The position numbers were made by a program, and so were the translations under genes. 64,000 nt of DNA from Kushneria phosphatilytica (GTDB lineage Bacteria; Pseudomonadota; Gammaproteobacteria; Pseudomonadales; Halomonadaceae). The DNA lies in contig NZ_CP043420.1 in NCBI RefSeq assembly GCF_008247605.1, positions 3,224,001 to 3,288,000 on the forward strand, in the 5' to 3' direction. Below are positions 25,089 through 34,223 of this stretch, piece after piece; within the stretch, counting starts at the first letter, position 1; the number at the start of each line of letters is the position of its first letter. The notes beneath the pieces were generated by a model. That model made no database searches, was not told where the DNA came from, and saw only the letters and a program-made list of their open reading frames with translations.

Positions 25089-27404
25089 TTAGCTGGCGCA
25101 CCACTCGCACTCTTCGATATCGATATCGTTGGAGCGCACGTAGTAGGTGGTCTTGAGCCCTTCCTTCCAGGCGGTCATGTGCAGATTGAGCAGCGTGCTC
25201 GCCTTGATGGTGCTGGGCACATAGAAGTTGAAGCTGATCGCCTGATCGACGTGACGCTGGCGACGACCGTTCTGACGCACGCTGGCAAACTGGTCGACCC
25301 GATAGGCCCCCTTCTCGTAGTAGGGGTAGGTCTCCATGTTCAGCCCGGGCGCCACCACCGGCCGGCGATAGTCCTTCTTCTCTTCGTAATAGAAGGCGCT
25401 GTAGATCGGATCGATCGAAGCGGTCGAGCCGGCGATCTGGGCGGTACTCATGTTGGGCGCGACGGCCAGCACGTAGCCGTTGCGCATGCCGGTGCGCGCC
25501 ACCTCTCCGGCCAGCTGCTGCCACTGCTCACTGTTATAGCCGCGGCGCTCGAAGTACTCGCCGGTCTGCCAGTCACTGCCGGCAAAGACCTTGTAGGGCC
25601 CCTTCTCGGCGGCCAGCTCCTTGCTCGCCTTGACCGCGTAGTAATTGATGCGCTCGTAGAGCTCGTCGCAGTACTGCTCGGCCTCTTCGCTGTTCCAGTC
25701 GATGCCCTTCTGAGCCAGCAGGTGGTGCCAGCCGAAGGTGCCCAGACCGATGGCACGATACTTGCGATTGGTGATCGTCGCCTGCGGGACCGGCAGCTGA
25801 TTGAGGTCGATGACGTTGTCGAGCATGCGCACTTCAATGGCAATCAGCCGCTCGAGGATGTCCTCTTCCACCAGATCGGACTCGGCAGTCACCGCACGGC
25901 CGAGATTGACCGAGGAGAGGTTGCAGACCACGAAATCGCCCGCCTGCTTGGAGGTGACGATCTGATCGCCGCTGATCGTTTCCTGGATCAGTTTCGTCGG
26001 ACTCATGTTCTGCAGGATTTCGGTACACAGGTTGCTCGAATACACCCGGCCGACGTGCTTGTTGGGATTCATCCGGTTGACCTGGTCCCGGTAGAACATG
26101 AACGGCGTACCGGTTTCGAGCTGGCTGACCATGATCCGCTTGAAGATATCGATCGCCTTGACGATGCGCCGGCTGATGCTCTCGTCGGCCACCAGCTCCT
26201 CGTACTTCTCGCGGAAGCTGCCCTCGCCACGGCGTTCGTCGAAGAAGTCCTGCAGATACCAGCCCTTCTTCTCCTTCACCTCGTGCGGGTCGAACAGATA
26301 CCAGTCGCCGCGCCGCTCGACCGTTTCCATGAACAGATCCGGGATGCACACCGCCGTGAAGACGTCATGGGCGCGCAGGCGCTGATCGCCGTTGTTCAGG
26401 CGCAGATCGAGAAACGCCTCGATGTCCTTGTGGAACACATCGAGATAGACCGAGATGGCGCCCTTGCGCTGGCCCAGCTGATCGACACTGACCGCGGTGT
26501 TGTTGAGCTGCTTGATCCACGGCACCACGCCGCCACTGGAGCCCTTGACGCCGCGGATTGCCGAGCCGGTGGAGCGTACATAGCCAAGATAGGCACCCAC
26601 GCCACCACCATGCTTGGAGACCCGGGCCACATCAGTGTTGGAGTCATAGATGCCCTGCAGGCTGTCATCGACAGTATCGATGAAGCAGCTGGAGAGCTGA
26701 CCGCCGATCTTGCCGGCATTGGCCAGCGTCGGCGTGGCCACGGTCATGTAGAGATTGGAGAGCGCCCAGTACGCTTCACGCACCAGCTCCATGCGACGCG
26801 TACGCGGCTTCTCTTCCTGCATCAGGTAAAGTGCGATGGTCAGCCAGCGCTCCTGAGGCAGTTCATAGACGTTGCGATCGGTATCGGTGGCGAGATAGCG
26901 CGTCGCCAGCAGATAGAGGCCGTTGTAGGAGAACAGCTTGTCGCGTTCCGGCTCGATCATGCCGCCGGCTTCAATCAGCTCATCCTTGGAGTAGTTGCGC
27001 AGCACATCACCCGAGTAGATGCCACGCTCGCCCAGGCTCTCCTGCAGACCGACGTAGGAGCCGTATTTGTCATCGTCGTTGTAGAAGCGGTTCTTGCTCG
27101 CTTTCTTGTAGAGGCGATTGAGATAGAGACGCGCTGCGAAGAACTCCCACTCCGGCGTGGCCACATCGGTGTTGGCCTCTGCCTCGCGGATCAGGTAATC
27201 GACCATCTCCTCGGCCGCCAGACGCTCCTTGCGTTCGATGAAGGCAAACGCCTTGCGCTTGTAATCATCGATCTCGAGCTGCGGAAACTCTTCATGGATG
27301 CGATCCAGATAACGCTCGAGTCGAGCGCGATCCCACGGCATCTGCCGCTTGCCGCCGTCCTTGGTGATCCAGGTGGTCCGGGTGGCCGCTTCTACAGTCG
27401 TCAT
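25089..27404 (-). CDS. nrdA: Ribonucleoside-diphosphate reductase, large (alpha) subunit
   Basis: 771 aa. Redox and thiyl cysteines are in QLSSCFIDT, SSNLCTEIL and VVCNLSSVNL; the C-terminal shuttle pair is ECEWC three residues from the end, spaced as in NrdE-type enzymes. Reduces all four ribonucleoside diphosphates for DNA synthesis in the cytosol. The N-terminus has a region resembling an ATP cone (about residues 10-90). Start at ATG 27404; the frame runs to 27485. First gene of the operon, 73 nt before nrdB. Upstream NrdR boxes indicate nucleotide-dependent repression. Confidence 0.94.
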   Translation of the reverse strand: MTTVEAATRTTWITKDGGKRQMPWDRARLERYLDRIHEEFPQLEIDDYKRKAFAFIERKERLAAEEMVDYLIREAEANTDVATPEWEFFAARLYLNRLYKKASKNRFYNDDDKYGSYVGLQESLGERGIYSGDVLRNYSKDELIEAGGMIEPERDKLFSYNGLYLLATRYLATDTDRNVYELPQERWLTIALYLMQEEKPRTRRMELVREAYWALSNLYMTVATPTLANAGKIGGQLSSCFIDTVDDSLQGIYDSNTDVARVSKHGGGVGAYLGYVRSTGSAIRGVKGSSGGVVPWIKQLNNTAVSVDQLGQRKGAISVYLDVFHKDIEAFLDLRLNNGDQRLRAHDVFTAVCIPDLFMETVERRGDWYLFDPHEVKEKKGWYLQDFFDERRGEGSFREKYEELVADESISRRIVKAIDIFKRIMVSQLETGTPFMFYRDQVNRMNPNKHVGRVYSSNLCTEILQNMSPTKLIQETISGDQIVTSKQAGDFVVCNLSSVNLGRAVTAESDLVEEDILERLIAIEVRMLDNVIDLNQLPVPQATITNRKYRAIGLGTFGWHHLLAQKGIDWNSEEAEQYCDELYERINYYAVKASKELAAEKGPYKVFAGSDWQTGEYFERRGYNSEQWQQLAGEVARTGMRNGYVLAVAPNMSTAQIAGSTASIDPIYSAFYYEEKKDYRRPVVAPGLNMETYPYYEKGAYRVDQFASVRQNGRRQRHVDQAISFNFYVPSTIKASTLLNLHMTAWKEGLKTTYYVRSNDIDIEECEWCAS

Positions 27405-27827
27405 GGGCGTGCTCTCGCTATCTCGTGGCCCTCGAATGGGCGATCGAAAACGTCGTGACGACCTCGATCGGCCATCACGAAGCAATGGAATATGGGGTGT
27501 TACAGGGTGCCTTTCGGAAGGTGCCCAGCGTACACCGACCAGCGATCCATGGCTATAGGAACATGATGATCTTTTACCAGATGTAGTACTGCAATCGGAA
27601 AAAGATCCAATATATAGTGCCTATTCACAGGTTTGCCCTGGACAGGGAAGTACTCACTTACCTGCTGGGCCTGCCGTAGAGAGGGATAAGCAACAGGAGG
27701 AAAACCCTTCATGACTGCGGCCCTTCAATGACCCACAGTCAGATCACAACTCATGCACAGGGTTACCCACAGCCTGTTGGCCAGGGCCACCAATAACCCG
27801 CTGTGGGTAACCGAATCAGCCCCGGGG
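27405..27827. promoter_or_regulatory. nrdA upstream region with NrdR boxes and DnaA-like boxes
   Basis: A 423-nt gap. CAATATATAGTG at 27608-27619 matches the NrdR box core CWATATnTnGTG fully; a degenerate copy (CCAGATGTAGTA, 27577-27588) starts exactly 31 bp away, the usual pair spacing. DnaA-box-like nonamers with one mismatch to TTATnCACA: CTATTCACA (27621-27629), TCATGCACA (27751-27759), TTACCCACA (27763-27771) and its reverse (27802-27810). The last two lie in a perfect 13-bp inverted repeat (27761-27773, 27800-27812). Confidence 0.75.
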
Positions 27828-28649
27828 TCACCGCCCGCTCAAAACGACCCAGAGCGCAATCAGGGCCAGGTGGCCAGGATACCAGCCGAGCCATAAAACG
27901 CGAGGCATGACAAAACGACGCGGCAGGGCAGGCACATGTTGTGCGCCTCCCAGCGCCAGCCCTGTCACCAGCAGGCAGGTCATCAGTGCAATCCACTGGC
28001 TGATCGGAACGATATTAAGCGGCCAGGCTACCAGAGCCAGCAGCCCGGTGGCCGGCAGTATCAGCAGCCGTTGCAGGCCATCCGCCCGAGCTGCCAGGTG
28101 CAGGACCAGCATGAAGACGGGAATCAGCAGCACGCCGGTCCAGCCATACTCCAGGCGCACATGGAAGAGATCCTCGAAGAGCAGTGCCAGCATACAGGCG
28201 AACAGCACCATCAGCATGGCCGCAATCTGCATGGCGAGCGTACGAGGTGGCTGCTGTGCCAGGCGCAGTAGCGCGCTGCCCACGATCAGCCCCAGCGCCA
28301 GCGTAAAGCAGACATTGAGCACCGGCATGCTCAATACCCGTGGCATCAGCATATAGGGCAGCTGCGCCACCAGCCCGATCATCACGATGCGCCGCGCATA
28401 GCGCCACGGATTACGGGTATCGAACAGCGCATGCCAGGCGACCATGGCAGCAAACAGCGGAAAGGCCACACGCCCGACGGTGTCACTGGCCCAGCCCAAG
28501 GGCCAGGCAGCCGGCAGCGCAAAACGGGTAACATGGTCGACACTCATGCTGATCAGCGCCAGCCATTTACCCCAGTCCGTCCAGTGCGAGGCAGGGCGAC
28601 GGCGCTCGCCGGAGGGCACTCCTGCGGGCGCTGCAGGGTATGACGTCAT
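27828..28649 (-). CDS. TraX family membrane protein
   Basis: 273 aa with about eight hydrophobic segments. The N-terminal block WGKWLALISMSVDHVTRF and then GRVAFPLFAAMVAW fit the TraX/YbeT-like family, related to membrane acyltransferases. F-plasmid TraX acetylates pilin; chromosomal members are of unknown role. ATG 28649 has GGAGAG 8 nt upstream. Stands alone, 3' side facing the nrd control region. Confidence 0.7.
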   Translation of the reverse strand: MTSYPAAPAGVPSGERRRPASHWTDWGKWLALISMSVDHVTRFALPAAWPLGWASDTVGRVAFPLFAAMVAWHALFDTRNPWRYARRIVMIGLVAQLPYMLMPRVLSMPVLNVCFTLALGLIVGSALLRLAQQPPRTLAMQIAAMLMVLFACMLALLFEDLFHVRLEYGWTGVLLIPVFMLVLHLAARADGLQRLLILPATGLLALVAWPLNIVPISQWIALMTCLLVTGLALGGAQHVPALPRRFVMPRVLWLGWYPGHLALIALWVVLSGR

Positions 28650-28796
28650 GGAAATGCTCTCCGGCAGCACGACGGTGACCCAGCATATCGGCAACGCTGC
28701 CCGCTGACGATTCCTCCCAACCCTGCCATTATGGCAACCGAACGTAACAGGACGACACATCGACCGGACGGATCGCCATCGAATGGATAACCTCTG

Positions 28797-29279
28797 ATGT
28801 CAAAGCGCTATTTCCATCCCGAGCGCTGGTACGACACCATCGCCGTGAGCGAAGGAGCCTTCTGGGTCTGCTACCTCTGGTGTGCCCAGTGGTCACTGGT
28901 CAATGGGCAGAGCACACCCTTTCTACCCGCCACCATTGTCATGGCCGCCGTGATTCTGGCCATCGTGAGTCGCCGCTCCATGCGCCTGGCACTGCGCCGC
29001 TTCCGGGTGCGCAAGCGACGCACCGAGATGCTGATGCATCTCATGCTGCCGCCCCTGTTGCTGGGACCACTGATCTGGTGGCTGCTGGAAAGACTGGTGG
29101 GTGAGCTGCCCGGCGCTCAACGCTGGACGCTGGCCGCTCTGCTGGCAAGCGCGGGCTGGGCCGTGTTCGTGATCTCGGTATTGATCAAGCGACTGATCCG
29201 ACACTACCAGGAGGCTTCTCCGACGGCCGATGAAGAGACTACCGTCGAAGAAGATCCACCGCCCCCCGGCGCCGCCTGA
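28797..29279 (+). CDS. Hypothetical four-segment membrane protein
   Basis: 160 aa. Hydrophobic stretches near residues 20-37, 42-58, 78-100 and 108-128; a basic loop (RRSMRLALRRFRVRKRRTE) lies on the likely cytoplasmic side, and the tail is acidic and proline-rich (EETTVEEDPPPPGAA). No recognisable domain. The stop is 17 nt from the converging DUF4235-like gene. Function unknown. Confidence 0.6.
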   Translation: MSKRYFHPERWYDTIAVSEGAFWVCYLWCAQWSLVNGQSTPFLPATIVMAAVILAIVSRRSMRLALRRFRVRKRRTEMLMHLMLPPLLLGPLIWWLLERLVGELPGAQRWTLAALLASAGWAVFVISVLIKRLIRHYQEASPTADEETTVEEDPPPPGAA

Positions 29280-29296
29280 GCGCAACCAACCGCGAT

Positions 29297-29584
29297 TCAG
29301 TCCTCGAAGCGTGACAGTACCCGCTGCCCTTTCGGATGACGGCGGGCGCGCTTCATTGCTTCGGAGCCCATACGCCAGCCCAGAATACGTGCCATGCCGA
29401 CCAGCATGCCCGAGCAGGCCCCCCACGCCAGGGCATCGCGCCAGCGCACATCCGGATCATCGGGATTGAGCGGCGGCTCGAAGCCATAACGACGCGAAGT
29501 CCGCTTCATGGTCTGACGTACCAGTACGCCGGTGGTCAGTGCCGTCGCGGTTCCGAAAAGAGTCCACACCGTTTGCGGTTTCAT
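29297..29584 (-). CDS. DUF4235-like small membrane protein
   Basis: 95 aa. Two hydrophobic segments: residues ~4-21 and ~52-70 (LAWGACSGMLVGMARILGWR), then a basic tail. The pattern KRTSRRYGFEPPLNPDDPDVRWRDALAWGA resembles the DUF4235 family of inner-membrane proteins of unknown role. AGGAG 9 nt before ATG 29584; a longer frame exists but lacks a site. Confidence 0.6.
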   Translation of the reverse strand: MKPQTVWTLFGTATALTTGVLVRQTMKRTSRRYGFEPPLNPDDPDVRWRDALAWGACSGMLVGMARILGWRMGSEAMKRARRHPKGQRVLSRFED

Positions 29585-29756
29585 CCTGCTGTACTCCTGT
29601 GCCCTGATAACCCTGTGTCCCAGCGTAGACCACTCGCTCGCTGGGAGCGTCCGACATTCGCACGTCACGTCAATACGGCCATTAGTGTATTGTCAGGCAA
29701 ATGTCACAGCGGTTCGCTATGCTCGACACAAGGTACGTTGACAAGGGAACAATACA

Positions 29757-29915
29757 ATGATGATTTTCGAACCCATGCCTGCATTTTCCGGCCTCTCCGA
29801 AGGCAGTACCGAAGAGGTGGCCGAGAACACGATGGCCGAACTCTGCTGGCAGCAACTGTGTCTGGAGAGCGGCTGCCCCGAGCAGTACGATGGCCGTGCC
29901 GCCATCGCCGAATGA
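29757..29915 (+). CDS. Small 52-aa protein, hypothetical
   Basis: Acidic 52-residue frame with three cysteines clustered in ELCWQQLCLESGCPEQ. AAGGGAAC lies about 7 nt before the first of two adjacent ATG codons. No family recognised. Supported only by the ribosome-binding site and an upstream AT-rich stretch, so it could be spurious. Confidence 0.4.
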   Translation: MMIFEPMPAFSGLSEGSTEEVAENTMAELCWQQLCLESGCPEQYDGRAAIAE

Positions 29916-30072
29916 GCGCCTTCCATCGGTCGGCCGATATGCCGCAGGCCGGCCGATGACAGTAATGTGACCAGGTGGTGACAAGGCCACCCTCCCCTGC
30001 ATGCTAACCGACTGATTCAAAAGGCTCTGATCAGTAGCTCCTGCCTACCGGAACCTCGAATCAAACGGACAA

Positions 30073-30112
30073 TCGTCATCAAATCGACATTGTCTAGACA
30101 AGTGATCGTCAT
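30073..30112 (+). promoter_or_regulatory. phnC promoter: tandem PhoB-like repeats with embedded PhnF operator
   Basis: Four 7-mers at exact 11-bp intervals: TCGTCAT (30073), TCGACAT (30084), TAGACAA (30095) and TCGTCAT (30106). This is the layout of PhoB sites (CTGTCAT-like units every 11 bp). The palindrome TTGTCTAGACAA (30090-30101) covers the third unit and recurs at the phnF start codon. The rest of the 247-nt gap between the 52-aa gene and phnC shows nothing else. Confidence 0.65.
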
Positions 30113-30162
30113 CCCTCTCCCTCAGACTCCCCTCATCGATCACCTCCGAGAGGGCGTGTCAC

Positions 30163-31002
30163 ATGACTACCGCCACAGCCGCAACGCCGACTGCCATTGA
30201 CGTTCGCTCCCTGAGCAAGTCCTTCGGACGCAAACGCGTGCTCGAGGAGATTGCCTTCACCATTGCACCTGGTGAGCGCATCACCCTCATCGGCCCTTCC
30301 GGCTCCGGCAAATCCACCCTGCTGCGCCATCTGGTCGGGCTGACCGCCGCCGATCGTGTCGGCAGCAGGATCACGCTGCTGGAGCGCACCGTGCAGAGCG
30401 ATGGGCGACTGCTGTCGGCACCGCGCCGCGAACGCTGCCGGGTGGGGTACATTTTTCAGAACTTCAATCTCGTCAATCGACTGAGCGTGCTCCAGAACGT
30501 CCTGATCGGCCGGCTGGGGCGCATGCCGCGCTGGCGTGCACTGAGCGCTCGTTTCAGTGCCGACGAGCACCGCATGGCGCATGAAGCGCTGGCACGGGTC
30601 GGGTTGCACGATCTCGCCGCACAGCGTGCCAACACTCTATCCGGCGGCCAGATGCAGCGCGTGGCGATCGCCCGGGCGCTGGTTCAGGAAGCCGAGATCA
30701 TTCTTGCCGATGAACCCATCGCCTCGCTCGATCCGAAAAGTGCCCGCGAGGTGATGGATATCCTCCGTCGCATCAACGAGGAGGACGGTCGCGCCGTGGT
30801 GGTATCGCTCCATCAGATCGATATCGCCCGTCAGTGGTGCGATCGCGCCATCGCCCTCAAGCGCGGCCGGCTCTACTACGACGGCCCGACCCGCGCCCTG
30901 ACCGATCAGCGCCTCGCTGCCCTCTACGACGATGCCGGCCTGGAAGAGCTGCTGGCTCAGCCCGCACCAGCCGGCCGACAGAGGCTGGCGACCGCCGGCT
31001 GA
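30163..31002 (+). CDS. phnC: Phosphonate ABC transporter ATP-binding protein
   Basis: 279 aa. Walker [11 protein letters not shown]-loop [10 protein letters not shown], signature [17 protein letters not shown], Walker [13 protein letters not shown], switch SLHQID. Powers phosphonate import with PhnD and PhnE. GAGAGGG lies 8 nt before the ATG. First gene of the long phn operon. [23 protein letters not shown] is close to the classical PhnC Q-loop block. Confidence 0.95.
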   Translation: MTTATAATPTAIDVRSLSKSFGRKRVLEEIAFTIAPGERITLIGPSGSGKSTLLRHLVGLTAADRVGSRITLLERTVQSDGRLLSAPRRERCRVGYIFQNFNLVNRLSVLQNVLIGRLGRMPRWRALSARFSADEHRMAHEALARVGLHDLAAQRANTLSGGQMQRVAIARALVQEAEIILADEPIASLDPKSAREVMDILRRINEEDGRAVVVSLHQIDIARQWCDRAIALKRGRLYYDGPTRALTDQRLAALYDDAGLEELLAQPAPAGRQRLATAG

Positions 31003-31044
31003 CACCGACCCTCCGATGTCCCTCCCAACCACAGGAAAAGCACC

Positions 31045-32070
31045 ATGAGTATCCGTTTCTGGCAGCGCTGGGCGCTGGCCGCTGTTGCCACCTTCGGTCT
31101 GACCACCGGTAGCGTGCAGGCCGCCGAACAGCAGACCCTGAATTTCGGCATCATTTCCACCGAATCGACCCAGGCACAGCAGGATCTGTTCAAGCCATTT
31201 CTGCATGATCTGGCCGAACAGACCGGCATGAAGGTCAGGCCCTTCTTCGCCACCGACTACGCAGGCGTGATTCAGGCGATGCGTTTCAACAAGGTCGATG
31301 TTGCCTGGTTCGGCAACAAGTCAGCCATGGAAGCGGTCGACCATGCCGGCGGCCAGATCTTCGCCCAGACCGTGCCGGACAATGGCGAGCCGGGCTACTG
31401 GAGTCTGATGATCGTCAACCGGAACAGCCCCTGGCATACGGTTGACGACGTACTGACACATGCCAGCGAGCTGACCTTCGGCAATGGGGACCCCAACTCC
31501 ACTTCCGGCTATCTGGTGCCCGGCTACTATATCTTCGCCAAGCGTGGCATCGACCCCAAATCGGCCTTCAAGCGCACGCTCAACTCCAGCCATGAAACCA
31601 ACGCTCTGGCCGTGGCCAATCAGCAGGTCGATGTCGCCACCTTCAATACCGAGAGCATGGCGCGCCTGAAGGAGACGCATCCGGACGCCGCCCAAAAGCT
31701 GCGTGTGATCTGGAAGTCTCCGCTGATTCCCTCGGATCCTCTCGTCTGGCGCGAGAATCTCGCCGACAGCACCAAACAGAAGCTACGCCAGTTCTTCTTC
31801 AACTATGGCAAGACGCCCGAGCAGAAGAAGGTGCTGGCAAAACTGCAGTGGTCGGGCTTCGATCGCTCCAGCAACGCTCAATTGCTGCCCATCCGTCAGA
31901 TCTCGCTCTATCGCCAGCGTCAGGAAATCGAGCATGACGACTCACTCTCCGCCAACGAGCAACAACAGAAAATCGCGGCCATCGACAAACGCCTGAAGCA
32001 GATCGATCAGCAGATGGATCAGCAACAGAACCGGCAGGCGAGCCAGACCTCGACCACCGACCAGAGCTGA
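31045..32070 (+). CDS. phnD: Phosphonate-binding periplasmic protein
   Basis: 341 aa. Signal peptide [18 protein letters not shown] to VQA (about 27 residues). The mature part has [38 protein letters not shown], the phosphonate-contacting [18 protein letters not shown] and SHETNALAV blocks of PhnD. The glutamine-rich tail ([13 protein letters not shown]) is coiled-coil prone and longer than usual. Binds alkylphosphonates in the periplasm. An intergenic hairpin follows before phnE. Confidence 0.95.
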   Translation: MSIRFWQRWALAAVATFGLTTGSVQAAEQQTLNFGIISTESTQAQQDLFKPFLHDLAEQTGMKVRPFFATDYAGVIQAMRFNKVDVAWFGNKSAMEAVDHAGGQIFAQTVPDNGEPGYWSLMIVNRNSPWHTVDDVLTHASELTFGNGDPNSTSGYLVPGYYIFAKRGIDPKSAFKRTLNSSHETNALAVANQQVDVATFNTESMARLKETHPDAAQKLRVIWKSPLIPSDPLVWRENLADSTKQKLRQFFFNYGKTPEQKKVLAKLQWSGFDRSSNAQLLPIRQISLYRQRQEIEHDDSLSANEQQQKIAAIDKRLKQIDQQMDQQQNRQASQTSTTDQS

Positions 32071-32076
32071 GCCCAC

Positions 32077-32099
32077 CGGGGCGGCCTGGTGCCGCCCCG
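32077..32099 (+). other. Stem-loop between phnD and phnE
   Basis: Perfect 9-bp stem CGGGGCGGC/GCCGCCCCG (32077-32085, 32091-32099), 5-nt loop, no T-run, directly after the phnD stop. Same position and build as the stem after dctP; probably protects the binding-protein message. Confidence 0.6.
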
Positions 32100-32125
32100 T
32101 GTCGGAGCTGTCATGGAGCCTTCTC

Positions 32126-32926
32126 ATGAGTGATTCCGCACTGAATCCCGCCACCCACAGGGACCATTACGGCAAGCGCCGCTGGCTGTCACTGTTCGGC
32201 TGGGCCATTGCGCTGGCAGTACTGGGCTGGTCATGGCAGGGCGCCGAGATGAACCCGGCGATGCTGGTCAGCAATGCCGGCAACATGGCCACGCTCGCTG
32301 CCGACTTCATTCCTCCCGACCTGCACCGGTTACCGCTCTATATAGAGCAGATGATCACCACCATTCAGATCGCGATATGGGGCACCGTGCTGGCCGTCGT
32401 CTTCGCCATCCCCTTCGGACTGCTGAGTTCAGCCAATCTGGTGCCGTGGTGGGTCTGTCAGCCGGTACGCCGCCTGATGGATGCCTGTCGCGCAATCAAC
32501 GAGCTGGTATTCGCGATGCTATTCGTTGCTGCCGTCGGGCTCGGCCCCTTCGCCGGCGTGATGGCGCTGTTCATCCACTCCATGGGCACGCTGGCCAAGC
32601 TCTTTTCCGAGGCCGTCGAAGCGGCCGAACCCGGGCCGATGGAAGGCATTCGGGTGACCGGCGCCGGACGCCTCGAAGAGATTCTGTTCGGACTGATTCC
32701 GCAGGTCCTGCCGCTATGGATTTCGGTGAGTCTGTATCGCTTCGAGTCCGACATGCGCTCGGCCACGGTGGTCGGCATGGTGGGTGCCGGGGGCATCGGC
32801 GTATCGCTGTGGGAAACGCTGCGTGGCTTCCAGTACCCCCAGGTCGCCACGATTCTGCTGGTCATCGTATGTGCCGTCACCGGCCTTGACCTGCTCTCCC
32901 AGCAGATTCGCAAGCGCTTCATCTGA
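32126..32926 (+). CDS. phnE: Phosphonate ABC transporter permease
   Basis: 266 aa, about six membrane segments; a long first periplasmic stretch ([20 protein letters not shown]). The EAA loop that docks on PhnC is visible as [28 protein letters not shown]. Start ATG 32126 (TGGAG 8 nt upstream); an in-frame ATG-like start at 32099 lies in the hairpin and is rejected. One PhnE only, unlike species with two. Confidence 0.93.
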   Translation: MSDSALNPATHRDHYGKRRWLSLFGWAIALAVLGWSWQGAEMNPAMLVSNAGNMATLAADFIPPDLHRLPLYIEQMITTIQIAIWGTVLAVVFAIPFGLLSSANLVPWWVCQPVRRLMDACRAINELVFAMLFVAAVGLGPFAGVMALFIHSMGTLAKLFSEAVEAAEPGPMEGIRVTGAGRLEEILFGLIPQVLPLWISVSLYRFESDMRSATVVGMVGAGGIGVSLWETLRGFQYPQVATILLVIVCAVTGLDLLSQQIRKRFI

Positions 32927-32963
32927 CCCCTGATCCTTCCGGCCGACTGACGGACGCCTGTAG

Positions 32964-33749
32964 ATGTCTAGACAACTTCACGACAGTTCGAGTCATACCG
33001 CTACTGCCGGTGCCACTCAGCCCCGCTACCGTCGGCTGGCACGCACCCTGGCCGGCGAGATCCGCCGCGACTATCGCCCCGGCGATCTGTTGCCGCCCGA
33101 AAAGGCGCTCGCCGAGCGCTTCGGTGTCAATCGCCATACCGTGCGCCGCGCACTCGATGAACTGGTCTCCGCCGGCCTGATCACCCGCCATCAGGGCATT
33201 GGCAGCCGGGTGGTCAATCATCGGCTCGATTACAGCCTGTCAGCGCACAGCAAGGTCACCCGTAACCTCGCCGAGCTGGGGCTGGGCATGAAGACCGACT
33301 GTCTGTGGCAGGGACTTGCCACGCCTCCGGCGGCGATTGCCCACCGCTTTGGCCGTCTTCCCGGCGGACCACTGCTGTGCGTTGACACCCTGCGCATCAC
33401 CGGCGAGCTGCCACTTTTGCGCCTGCGGCATTGGTTCGACGACACCCGCCTGCCGAACTGGACCCACCGCTATCAGGGCGGCTCCACCCGGGCGCTGCTC
33501 GCCCAGCACTACGGTCTGACGCTGACGCGCCGCCACGTCTCGATCGAGGCGGTCAGCGCCGAACGCGACGACTATCGCCTGCTGGAGTGCGCTCGCGGTA
33601 CACCGCTGCTGGTGGTCACCAGTGACAACGTCGATGACGCAGGCGCGCTGGTCGAGGTGTCCATCGGTCGCGCTCGTGCCGATCGGCTCGCCTATCACAT
33701 CGACTTCAACCACGAAATGTCCTTCCCCGACTCCGAGGAGCTGTCATGA
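32964..33749 (+). CDS. phnF: GntR-family (HutC subclass) regulator PhnF
   Basis: 261 aa. Winged helix: LLPPEKALAERFGVNRHTVRRALDEL (residues ~45-70); the C-terminal UTRA ligand domain contains PLLRLRHWFDDTRLPNWT and ends in RADRLAYHIDFNHEM. In E. coli the gene has the same place in the operon; in M. smegmatis PhnF represses phosphonate uptake genes. The palindrome TGTCTAGACA covers codons 1-4, suggesting self-control. Weak Shine-Dalgarno. ATGA overlap with phnG. Confidence 0.93.
   Translation: MSRQLHDSSSHTATAGATQPRYRRLARTLAGEIRRDYRPGDLLPPEKALAERFGVNRHTVRRALDELVSAGLITRHQGIGSRVVNHRLDYSLSAHSKVTRNLAELGLGMKTDCLWQGLATPPAAIAHRFGRLPGGPLLCVDTLRITGELPLLRLRHWFDDTRLPNWTHRYQGGSTRALLAQHYGLTLTRRHVSIEAVSAERDDYRLLECARGTPLLVVTSDNVDDAGALVEVSIGRARADRLAYHIDFNHEMSFPDSEELS
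32965..32974. promoter_or_regulatory. PhnF-type operator on the phnF start codon
   Basis: Perfect 10-bp palindrome TGTCTAGACA, followed by A; same core as TTGTCTAGACAA at 30090-30101 in the phnC promoter. Shape (inverted GT-n-TA-n-AC) fits HutC-subclass GntR operators. It begins at the second base of the start codon. Confidence 0.65.
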
Positions 33750-34219
33750 CCGCCGCCTGTGACCTCGACAATCACCCTGCACAGCCGCCGGGGCGTGCCG
33801 CCCGTCATCGACTGCTGGCACTGAGCGATTATGCATTGCTGGCCGAACAGTGGCGCGCCCTCGCCATCGATCGCCCCTGGCGCTGTATCCGCGGCCCCGA
33901 CATCGGTATGGCGATGGTGCGCGGTCGCATCGGTGCCACCGGACGCGTCTTCAATCTCGGTGAAATGACGCTCTGCCGTGCCAGTGTCGCGCTCGATGAC
34001 GGTACTACCGGGCACGGCTGGGTGCGTGGTCGTGACCGCCACCACGCCGAGCTGATCGCCCTGATCGATGCCTGCGCCCGACACGAGCGCCACCGCATGC
34101 TGATCGACGACACCCTGCTACCGGCCCTGGCGGCAGCGCTGGACAAGCGTCGCCGCACCGAGACCGCCGAAACCGCGGCCACCCAGGTCGATTTCTTCAC
34201 CATGGTGCGAGGAGAGTAA
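33746..34219 (+). CDS. phnG: C-P lyase core subunit PhnG
   Basis: 157 aa. PhnG features: RHRLLALSDYALL, RGPDIGMAMVRGRIGATGRVFNLGEMTLCRASV and RGRDRHHAELIALIDA. Part of the PhnGHIJ core complex which turns phosphonate into ribosyl-triphosphate phosphonate with PhnI. Start overlaps the phnF stop (ATGA). About 5 nt before phnH. Confidence 0.94.
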   Translation: MTAACDLDNHPAQPPGRAARHRLLALSDYALLAEQWRALAIDRPWRCIRGPDIGMAMVRGRIGATGRVFNLGEMTLCRASVALDDGTTGHGWVRGRDRHHAELIALIDACARHERHRMLIDDTLLPALAAALDKRRRTETAETAATQVDFFTMVRGE

Positions 34220-34223
34220 CCCC

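Noticed and set aside
25179..27458. Very long open frame (over 750 codons) antisense to nrdA
   Set aside because: It is the mirror frame of a high-GC, strongly biased gene; nrdA matches its family along the whole length.
27761..27812. 13-bp inverted repeat as terminator of the TraX-like gene
   Set aside because: 26-nt loop and no T-run; more like paired protein sites.
27405..27827. Chromosomal replication origin because of DnaA-like boxes
   Set aside because: No dnaA/dnaN/gyrB neighbours, no AT-rich unwinding region and no box with perfect consensus.
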